Shown one piece after another: positions 19,758 to 28,151 of a DNA stretch of 64,000 nucleotides. This stretch comes from Skeletonema tropicum (taxonomy: Eukaryota; Bacillariophyta; Thalassiosirophyceae; Thalassiosirales; Thalassiosiraceae), in the NCBI GenBank assembly GCA_037178625.1, contig CM074140.1, forward strand, positions 2,170,001-2,234,000, in the 5' to 3' direction. Under the pieces are notes generated by a model, which did no database searches, had not been told where the DNA came from, and worked only from the letters and a program-made list of their open reading frames with translations. Position numbers and translations under genes: made by a program. Position 1 is the first letter of the stretch. Every line of letters begins with the position of its first letter.

Positions 19758-20740
19758 CTTTTGCAAGAAGAAAGTTTCTACCCGACCCTTGCGGACAAGG
19801 CCCTGGTTGGGACCGTACCTTGGCACATTTTGTAAAGGAGGTATCTCTTGGCATAAATATCCAAAATAGAGACTCACTTAGGTCCGATACTGTCAAAGGA
19901 TATGCAAGTGCCGCGATAAAGTTGTTTCGTCTCAGAGGCTTTCCTGATCCCTTCGACTTCAATGACAAGAATAGTATGGCTGCCACCATTTTGAAGAACT
20001 ACGAGGAACAAGAGAACATCGCTACACAACGTTCCCCACTAAACGAGAAATTCTTTGCCGCAATGCTGGAGATAATGATTTCATCTGATTTTATGTCAAA
20101 AGAATACTGTCTCTGCGATCTTGCAATCCTTAGTAGATACTTCGGCTTTCGCTTATCGGAATACGGTCAAAAATCTCACTCAAAACCCGATTATCATGTC
20201 TTCCCTAGCGGAAAAGAGACACTCAAAGCAATATCCAGCCAAGACCTTGTCTTCTTCAGAAAAGATGGTAATCAATTTATTGAATACAATTCCAATGAAG
20301 TTGATGGAATAGATCGTTTAGATATCACCTTCAAAGTCCAAAAAAACCGACGAAATGGTGAGAAGAAACATGTTCTCCCAGATCGAGAAAATCCGAAGAT
20401 GTGTCCTGTTCGTGCCGCAGTGCGTTTAGTGAGAAGAGCCAATAATCTTGGACAAAGTCAATCACTTCCTTGCGTTGTATACCAGTTCAAAAACAACAAG
20501 CGTTATGTAACAGGGAATGATGTCTCATCATTCTTACAGAACATAGCTAGAAAGCTATACCCGGATATGTCTGAAACCGATATCAGAAAGTTCTCTTCTC
20601 ATTCTTTCCGCGTGACTGCAGCAGTACTCCTCCACGAACAAGGACACGATGGTGACTACATCAAAATTCAACTTAGATGGTTAGGCGACTCTTATCGTCT
20701 ATACCTTCGAAGCACACAAAATCCTCCAACAACACTCTGA
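19628..20740 (+). CDS. DIRS ORF3, tyrosine recombinase
   Basis: A frame of 370 codons encoding a lambda-integrase-type recombinase that would insert the circular cDNA. The C-terminal active site is visible: an Arg early in the catalytic domain (SRYFGFRLSEYG), then HSFRVTAAVLLHEQG with His-x-x-Arg, and IQLRWLGDSYRLYLR carrying the nucleophilic Tyr. The N-terminal SAM-like helical region spans residues about 30-125. There is no ATG before NSMAATI at about residue 118; the frame opens at a TTG inside ORF2. Expression therefore probably depends on recoding or re-initiation out of ORF2. The two frames overlap by 130 nt. Confidence 0.88.
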   Translation: MQNFSSESIAAFDALEDHLDREFANSGGSKAIETERSRQAFYLAFARRKFLPDPCGQGPGWDRTLAHFVKEVSLGINIQNRDSLRSDTVKGYASAAIKLFRLRGFPDPFDFNDKNSMAATILKNYEEQENIATQRSPLNEKFFAAMLEIMISSDFMSKEYCLCDLAILSRYFGFRLSEYGQKSHSKPDYHVFPSGKETLKAISSQDLVFFRKDGNQFIEYNSNEVDGIDRLDITFKVQKNRRNGEKKHVLPDRENPKMCPVRAAVRLVRRANNLGQSQSLPCVVYQFKNNKRYVTGNDVSSFLQNIARKLYPDMSETDIRKFSSHSFRVTAAVLLHEQGHDGDYIKIQLRWLGDSYRLYLRSTQNPPTTL

Positions 20741-21132
20741 CTCTCTCAGCAAGTCGGCTTCTATTTCTATTAAGCTTGCAAATCTACCCCAAAATGTTTC
20801 ATATTCCGCAGACCAAATCGATTCAAGCTTCATGGGCACATACACAGACATTTAACAATTCAAGTAAAATTTTTTCTTTTTGCACGTATGCTTGTGTGTA
20901 CTCAATGGCTAGTTTTAGACGCACTCCGATCACATTCAGCAGAACTTGATCGCAGCACATCTTCTTACGTGCTTTGCACAAGTTTCAGCATACCTGTGTG
21001 GAGTGTCTGTTGACAAACATCAGTAGACACTTTCAGGGAGTCTTGGTTTTATCTAACTAGACTCGTAGTGTAAGTAGTAATAGGACAACTGCCAATTTGT
21101 GTGCAAATTGACTGAGTCCCATAAGTACCTAC
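20741..21132. other. DIRS 3' non-coding region
   Basis: About 390 bp between the recombinase stop and the right terminal repeat. In other DIRS elements this is where an internal complementary region lies. I found no stretch complementary to the outer ends of the terminal repeats by eye. Confidence 0.5.
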
Positions 21133-21240
21133 TCTACTCTACATGTTTGTTTGTCTCGTGATCTTCTCTTCTCTCTCACATAGCCAGTGCGTACACACAT
21201 TCGAGGCGCTAGGCGTTTTTCCGCAGGGACGAGGAAAATC
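21133..21240 (-). repeat. DIRS right inverted terminal repeat (108 bp)
   Basis: Inverted copy of 14733-14840, perfect by eye. Its last two bases (TC) are also the first two bases of the adjoining palindrome. Confidence 0.93.
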
Positions 21241-21794
21241 GACCAGTAGACGTAGATTTGTTTACGCTTGTCATTGTGGTTGATGCTTAGCGTAGCACCT
21301 ATGAGCCTTTGCTACGAGTTTACGAAGATAGGATTCTGAGAATGGTGATTCCCGCAAATTGTTCAAAATTCCGAAAATTAGAAAAATTGCGGGAGACTTG
21401 CACAGAAACTGATCGAAGGAGAATTCTGTGCCGAACGCCAAAAGCTCACTTCTCAATGCGAGCAGTGAGCTCTTCGATGATGCCATTGTGCTTTGCTAAT
21501 AAAATCAACATGTTGTCGATTGCGTTGATTTTATTAGCAAAGCACAATGGCATCATCGAAGAGCTCACTGCTCGCATTGAGAAGTGAGCTTTTGGCGTTC
21601 GGCACAGAATTCTCCTTCGATCAGTTTCTGTGCAAGTCTCCCGCAATTTTTCTAATTTTCGGAATTTTGAACAATTTGCGGGAATCACCATTCTCAGAAT
21701 CCTATCTTCGTAAACTCGTAGCAAAGGCTCATAGGTGCTACGCTAAGCATCAACCACAATGACAAGCGTAAACAAATCTACGTCTACTGGTCGA
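21239..21794. repeat. 556-bp near-perfect palindrome (foldback element)
   Basis: Two arms of about 271 bp are reverse complements around a 14-nt loop (21510-21523); the centre is between 21516 and 21517. Identical short frames appear on both strands (71 codons at 21547 plus and 21271 minus), which is a consequence of the symmetry and not evidence of genes. The left arm starts at the last bases of the DIRS right repeat. It could be a MITE/foldback element or an inverted duplication formed at the insertion site. Confidence 0.92.
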
Positions 21795-22369
21795 GGGTCA
21801 AGGGTAAATAAGCAGGGTTGGCGACGACGGTTCCCGCAAAAATTTTACCTAGTAAAAATGCCGAGTACCGTTACCGTCTCGTTAGAATGCCACACCATTT
21901 CCCTGATTCTTTCGAAAGGCACTCAAAATAATCGCGAACGGGGAGGGACCCGTGAAGCGCCAAGAACAAAAACGAATACTCAAGAATCCAGGGTTGTTCA
22001 CATTCGTTCGAATTCGTTTTGAGAAATTGCGGGAAATCCTTAAAGGGGGTAATTTCCGAATTGCGGGACTCCATTTACTTAGGGGGAGGCAACCTTCCAA
22101 AACTCTCGCTCCGTCTTTCATTTTCGATTGATAATATGATCGCACTCGCACCCAACGATACTCGCACTTTCGATGTTCAATCGTTCGTGGTTCATTGTTT
22201 GACTCAATCGAAAGCTACCATGTCCATGGCCGTCAGTCGACAAAGCGGAGAAGATTGCCGTGTGAATCGTTTTGCTTCAATTTTAATCAAATGTATCATT
22301 TGCCTCTAGAATTTGACGACATAGTATACACATTAAAATTTTGGCCGTGCTTTTGGAGCTCGAAACGCA

Positions 22370-22624
22370 ATGTCAAAATATTATACAACCATTGGAGGAA
22401 CGGAAGTCTATCGAACTGATGATCATGCCAATGCCGCGTGGAATAAATTAGAAACTGAAGGCAGGCGTAATCCAGCTTTGAGAGGAAGACGTGCCAGAGC
22501 TGAAGAGATTGCTCGAATAGCTCAAGAGGAAGAGGAACGGAATGCTCGCCTTGCTCAGAGGATGAGAATGATAATCGAGAGGAAGTGGAAAGTGATGGAA
22601 AGATTCAAGAAGAAGATGATTTGA
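22370..22624 (+). CDS. Possible small protein, 84 aa, Arg/Glu-rich
   Basis: ATG at 22370. The N-terminal half is MSKYYTTIGGTEVYRTDDH-like and mixed. The C-terminal half is a charged helix rich in Arg and Glu (ARAEEIARIAQEEEERNARL) that could form a coiled coil. It lies in repeat-rich DNA with no neighbour that suggests a role. It could be a fragment of a transposon protein or chance. Confidence 0.25.
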   Translation: MSKYYTTIGGTEVYRTDDHANAAWNKLETEGRRNPALRGRRARAEEIARIAQEEEERNARLAQRMRMIIERKWKVMERFKKKMI

Positions 22625-22896
22625 TACTGACGCAATTATTAGTTTTACTCTCACAGCTTCCGAGTCTTCCTAACTGCGAAGATTGCAGCACAGACAGAAT
22701 TACAGCGATTCGTTTTAGCACTGTTGTGCAATTCATTATCAAATCATGAGAAAGAAGATTGATCGAATAAGGCAATCCTCCACGCACAGCTATGATCCTT
22801 GCTCCACGCATAGCTTTGGCCAGGCACAATGCGAAGAAAGGTTTTAGTAGCTTTTAACAGCTAGCAGCATTTAATGAGTATTGAGACAAATCTGCC

Positions 22897-22936
22897 GCCG
22901 ACCCCATCGCCTGCATCTTGCAGGCATGGGGTCGGC
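22897..22936. repeat. Strong 40-nt hairpin
   Basis: GCCGACCCCAT and ATGGGGTCGGC form an 11-bp perfect stem. Inside it GCCTGCA and TGCAGGC form a further 7 bp, separated by a one-base bulge and closing on a 3-nt loop (TCT). No T-tract follows that would make it a simple terminator. Confidence 0.85.
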
Positions 22937-23320
22937 TTTCAAAACTCAAAATCAGATACCTGTGACTTCCTAGGTTGCCACTCATTTCGCTGGCGTGCAT
23001 GCGTCTATCTATCTGCTTTACCTCTTCTCGACACTATGTACTCTCTAAATTGCACCGGTGCACGGTGCACAATAGTGCCGAATGTTCATACTAATAATCG
23101 CCCTCCAAACTTACGCCGTGAAGTTTTGGGAGAGCCAAAGATTTTGTGACTTCCTCTAGGTTGATGCACCTATGTATCTGCTTGAACTTCTCTCTTTACT
23201 CGCACACGGTGCACCCTAGTCCGCAAACTGGAATGCGAAACGCAGTGCCGGTCCGAACAGGATGATCAGCAACTCACGCACCACGCCGATCAAGGCACGG
23301 CACACGGCATCAATGGTCAG

Positions 23321-23637
23321 CGTTGCCGCCGCTGGAATAGACCAAGTCAATCGCCGTAATATGGGACGATCGGTGGCTGATCGTTACTATGGATTATTAT
23401 TTTGGTGTTGGAGTCCTCGCCGCTGCCAAATCCCCTGAGAGAAGGCAGTATGGAGGCAATATTAGACGGTCACGTCCGGCGAGCACCGCCCACTGAACAA
23501 TGCTTATTGAACGTCCCAAGGAGCGTTTCCAGCGGATCCAAGCACGATAACATAAACATAATAATCCACAGTAACAATCAGCCACCGATCGGCCCATATT
23601 ACGGCTATTAACTAGGTCTATTTCAGCGGCGGCAACG
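23321..23637. repeat. Inverted-repeat (MITE-like) element, about 317 bp
   Basis: The first 80 bp or so (from CGTTGCCGCCGCTG) reappear inverted at the right end (ending CAGCGGCGGCAACG) with a handful of mismatches, around a non-repetitive core. No coding capacity. The end structure suggests a non-autonomous DNA transposon or foldback element. Confidence 0.7.
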
Positions 23638-23904
23638 TCGCCATGGTTGAGTATTCAATTTGAGCTTTCAATGACGGAGATAAGGTAGGACAACCGAGAC
23701 TCAATGAAAGGGAGCGAGACTCAATTATAGGGAACTCAAAGCCGTAACGACACTCTTACTTAACAAAAATTTGATGCCGTTTCCTGCACACTTTTAATCG
23801 TAGCAGCGATACGTTGGAATGCGTAATATATCGCTAAGTTCGAATACCGGTTAGCGGACGAGATGGTAAATTGATTTTGAAATTTCACAAAACGACGCCC
23901 TGCT

Positions 23905-24420
23905 TATAAGCCCAGACAGTCTCCGTTCCCGCCACCAATTCGTCGGCCGGGCCCATTTTTTTGAGACCTCCACCATGGCGGCCGCCTGACTAGCCCATAA
24001 CTTTAATTTCTACTATAACGGAGATATATGCTAAACCAATGATGCAGACCTGTAGAGTATACTTATGAGATCATATGGTATCCAAGAATCGTACTTATAT
24101 CTTATTTTCTCGCCGAGATATGCATTTTGGGGTTTACTATGGGCATGCCTGCCAAATTTGTCCATCAGTAAAGTTAGACAAGCTCATAGTAAACCCCAAA
24201 ATGCATATCTCGGCGAGAAAATAAGATATTACTACGATTCTTTGATACCATATGCTCTCCTAAACATACTCTACAGGTAAGTATCAATGGTATAGTATAT
24301 ATCTGCTTCATAATAAAAGTTATCGAGAATAAAATATAGGGGCTTATTAGGCGGCCGTCATGGTGGAGGTCTAAAAAAAATGGGCCCGGCCGACGGATTT
24401 GAGGTCTGTCTGGGCTTATA
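23905..24420. repeat. Foldback element, 516 bp, imperfect arms
   Basis: Starts TATAAGCCCAGACAG and ends CTGTCTGGGCTTATA. Arms of about 240 bp pair imperfectly, with a very well conserved inner part (the TTTGGGGTTTACTATG and ATATCTCGGCGAGAAAATAAG blocks). No open frame of note. Typical of a MITE or foldback transposon. Confidence 0.8.
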
Positions 24421-25040
24421 CATATATATACCCTTGGCTTGGAGAGGGTGGTCTCGAGAGAGAGTGCGTGGGCGCTTTTGCACTCTCTCAACTCGGATTA
24501 ACTCTATTCATTCCAAAGGTTAACTCAAACTCACGTCACGGGAAAACACAGATACCCAGATAGTGTACTAACTACTTCGTACTTAACCCAACACACAGAT
24601 GATGGTCCCCTGCACAGATAAAGGCATAAGTACCAGTTCTTGAGAGTCGCGTGAAAAATAATATGCCGTGTGTTTATCTTCTGCATGCCCCCTGGAGCTT
24701 CTTCGTCCAAACTTCTTCAAATGTTATTGCTGGAGCCAAGGCTGGAGCTAATGTATAATTCAGCACACACACATGAACATGAGATTTGAGATAAAGGGAA
24801 TACCATGCAAGTTGAAATATGCATCGAGGGGAGCAACTTCGATGAATCAAAACCGCACTTTCATTTAAACGCTTCCAGATGAAGCATATCTTGGCATATG
24901 AAATTACAAACATTGTTCACATTCATAGGCTAGCGTATTAAAGTCTTGTGCCTACCTTTTAGACCCCTCGAGATTTCATTATTTCGTCACAACGAGACAT
25001 CAACCAAACCACGTTCGGCAAAGACTTATTGTATGAGTTC
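24421..25040. other. Intergenic, 3' of the nucleotidase fusion
   Basis: About 620 bp. A hairpin with GAGAGAGTGC and GCACTCTCTC arms is at about 24458-24489. Nothing else was recognised. Confidence 0.4.
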
Positions 25041-27594
25041 TTATTCATCGTACGAGCGCATCCCCACTGTATCATCTTTGTCAACAGGTTCAAATCGTGC
25101 CCATGCATACGCAATCACAAGCCGGCACATGTCCAACACGCCAGTCTCGTATTGCTTCATGAACAATTCATAGCTAAACTTCTGGGCAGCATCATCTGCA
25201 CTGGGATACACTCCATACTCTACAAGGTACGTTTGAAGATTGTCATGGTAGTATCGCAACAAAGCATCCTCACCACCATCATTCAACCTATCCGCATGAA
25301 CTGCGGCGGTTATAAAGTGAGCAATATCAGTAGCAGCCAATCCAAATCCACTCCATTGAAAGTCAATGAGTCCGACATCGATACCGCCTTCACTGGACGA
25401 CCTGCGGAAGAACAGATTTGCCTGCTTTGGATCACCATGAACAAACGTTCTGTATTGTTTATACTCATCGGACAGTGAAGAACCTTCTTCTGCAAAAGGA
25501 TGAGCTTGACGTCCATTTTCTTCCGCTGTACTTTCCAATCGTGTCCCCAAATTATCCCAATAATCAAATGACGACAGCTCTTTTTCACATTTCAGTTTAC
25601 TAGTTGCCCATCCCTTGGCAACATTCGAACACTGATTCAATGTTTGAAGTTTCGGTTGGGTGTAACTGGCCGATTTCCACACCCCATCCTCTAGTTCTTG
25701 TGCAGCTTCTTCTTGATCATTCCAGAAGGATGATCCAGACCAGAAAAAGGCGTGTAACTTGGCAAACGTTGTCAAGGTCGCCTTGATTTCGGTCTCATCT
25801 TGTAGTAACCACCGTTGAGACCAACCATCTGATGGTGAAAAGTCTTCCAGCAATACACTAAACTTTGATTCAATTGGGTTCAAATCGTTGGGTTCGAGAT
25901 TAGCATCATAACATTTGGGTATATGAAGTCCTGCCGTTTCTATCACCGCCTTGCAAGCTTTGGACGATAAAAAGGATGTTTCCACCTTGTACGAATTGAC
26001 ATCTCTCACCAACTTATGCGGCGCAGATTTCATTTTCTCCTGAGCGTGTGACAGTGTTTCAAAGACAATCCGTTTGTAAAAGGCAGTGGTTCCACTGGGA
26101 GACAGATGAATACGGCATGCATTGGACATTAATCCTCTCACTGCCTCCTTTTCTGGACAAGAATAGGACTTCGTGTCGAGAACATGGAGTTTTTCTGCAA
26201 AGTATTCTGCGGATAGTGGATATCCTTGCAAATCACGTACAATGTCCACACATTGGGAGGAGGAGGATGTTACTGTATCATCATCATTATCATTTTCTGG
26301 AATGTCCAATCCATACTTGGCAAGAATCGAAAGACAATTCCTATCACCTCGCATCGCCTCCACCAATAACAAATGCTCCTCTTCCGCACCAGGTGCACTC
26401 GCAATCACACCTAGCTTGTTCCCCAACACCTTCTCATTATAAATCAATGGATCACCAAAATAATCTGTAACTTTTCCACCCAGACTTGCCAAAATGGCCG
26501 TTGGGGCAGCTGTATCCCACAAGGACGTCTTGTCATGTTGGACACATACCGTTGATGTTCCATATGCCACTTGTAATATCTTGTTGCCGCTTGCACCAAC
26601 AATTTGATGTTCTACCGTCCGCCCTTCTTTAGAGGATGCAAACAACACCTTTTTGGCCAAGTCGACTGCAGGTTTGATACTAGAGGAATCACCCGAGGAT
26701 ACACTCACAACAGTATCCTTTTCTGTGAATCGCTTTAGTGGTGGTAACTCACGGGATACAATCTCACCAGAGTCATTGTACATGGCAGCCTTGCCAATCC
26801 CTCGTCCTACCAATCCATATACCACCTCTGTTGTCAAATCATTGTTGTTGTTGTCTTCATTATTATCACTACTGCTTGTAGGAAACGGCAGGCCACAACA
26901 TCCCATGAGAGGTTGTCCCTTATAACACGCCCCAATCAAACATTGGACATTGTCCAATCGCCCCTCGACAAATTCACGTGTACCATCTAATGGATCTACG
27001 TAGAGGACTAGTTGATTGACTATCCAGCATTTCCGGTGGTGCTTCATTGTTATTGTTGTTGTCGCTATTTTCATCAAGGTTTTTTGGTAAGTGAAATGTC
27101 AAGTTGGCAGTTTCAATCAATCTTTCATCCAATTCTCTCACAATCTCCTCCTCTACTTCCGTCACACTCTCATCCTCCTCCCCCACAATCTTCAACACAA
27201 CACCATTATTATCCCACTTGGTAATCAAACTACTCACAATGACACGCTGAGCTGCCAAATCTGCAATAGTTAATGCCGAACGCGCATCGCCCGCTTGTTT
27301 GTATTGAATTGTGGTGGTGGATCCATCTCGTGCGATTTTGGAGAGGGAGGAGATTGTGGTGGAACCGTGGAGGGTTGTGTGGATTAGTGTTGAGAGGAGC
27401 TGGGATGTGGAGATTTGTGTTGTCGTGGTTGTTTGTGAGGTGGAGGAGGAGGAGGTCATGGTGAGGAAGGATTTTCTGGTGGTGGTGGTGGTTGGGAGGA
27501 AAAAGGCGGTGGCAGAGTGAGAAGAAGGATGAATGGATTGTACTACTGCAGTGAAGAAAATTAGGAGTAGAGGGGTCGTCTGCATAATAATCAT
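25041..27594 (-). CDS. Plastid-type 3'(2'),5'-bisphosphate nucleotidase/IMPase-like domain fused to an APH/choline-kinase-like domain; one frameshift
   Basis: ATG at 27594, stop at 25041, about 850 aa if read through. The start is a signal peptide (TTPLLLIFFTAVVQS) followed by SATAFFLP, resembling the diatom plastid-import motif. The first domain carries the Li-sensitive phosphatase metal site: VGEEDES, YVDPLDGTREF and SLWDTAAPTAIL, closest to BPNT1/SAL1-type PAP phosphatases. The second domain, about the last 330 residues, is kinase-like: FVHGDPKQANLFF (Brenner-type HGD-x4-N) and VGLIDFQWSGFG (metal-binding Asp), as in APH, ecdysteroid-kinase and choline-kinase folds. Near 27020-27040, between LDS and YVDPLDGT, the frame changes by +1; no intron fits. 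This may be an assembly indel or a real break. Substrates are inferred from family only. Confidence 0.78.
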
Positions 27595-28151
27595 TGCACC
27601 GGCTTTATACTCCTATTGAGGTGCAGGTTGGTACTTCTATCTAGGGCGGAAGCAAGTAATGATCATGCCATGATCATGAACATGAAAAAGGCGTGTGATG
27701 TGTGATGTCGAGCGCGAGATGATGATGACGTGGTCCCGCCAAATTTTTACCGTAGGAGTTGTGCGGTGCTGTTGTGCTGCCCATTAGGTACCAGATATTC
27801 AGTCGTAACGGCTTCATCCGGTATTCCTATACTATAGGAGTACATAACAGTTTGAGTCAAAGGAGAAAGATACTTTTACAAGTCATTTTACATACTTTCT
27901 TACATCGGCCCCGCCTTCATTTTACCTCTCACGTCGACGAAGTACATACTCTTACTTGTAGGACTTGCTTACTACTCCCACTTTTGTATTTTGAACAGCC
28001 TTCCGATGGTTGTTGCTTGCTGCTCTTCGCTGTTACAGTCAATCACTAATCTTCTCCGTTGCACGGTCATCATCAACCAACTCCTTCATAAATTTCTTTG
28101 TAGCGCAACATCAGCATTCAGAATTTGATCTCATCGAATCATTCAGCAACA
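27595..28151. promoter_or_regulatory. Divergent promoter region between the nucleotidase fusion and LPMO genes
   Basis: 557 bp between two divergent starts. It contains the palindrome ATGATCATGCCATGATCAT at 27659-27677, near the nucleotidase side, and a TGACGT at about 27727. No TATA box could be assigned with confidence. Confidence 0.45.

Larger units (their letters stand above)
14733..21240 (+). mobile_element. DIRS-like tyrosine-recombinase retrotransposon
   Basis: A 6.5-kb element bounded by perfect 108-bp inverted terminal repeats (14733-14840 and 21133-21240). It encodes three successive plus-strand frames: a gag-like protein with a C-rich finger, a reverse transcriptase/RNase H, and a tyrosine recombinase overlapping the end of the second. 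No LTRs, no integrase of the DDE type and no target-site duplication are seen, as expected for DIRS elements, which integrate as circles through the recombinase. I did not find an obvious internal complementary region in 20741-21132. All three frames are open, so the copy may be recent. A long palindrome begins exactly where the right repeat ends. Confidence 0.88.
21795..23320. other. Gene-poor region with repeated TGCGGGA motifs
   Basis: About 1.5 kb. The motif TGCGGGA/TCCCGCA seen in the palindrome recurs at about 21829, 22026 and 22060. One short open frame (22370-22624) is listed separately with low confidence. No domain was recognised. Confidence 0.4.

Noticed and set aside
14733..21240. 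Crypton or cellular phage-type integrase
   Set aside because: The recombinase is linked to an RT/RNase H and inverted terminal repeats, which defines a DIRS-like retroelement.
21271..21762. Pairs of identical 71- and 92-codon frames on both strands
   Set aside because: Direct consequence of the perfect palindrome; no domain or start context.
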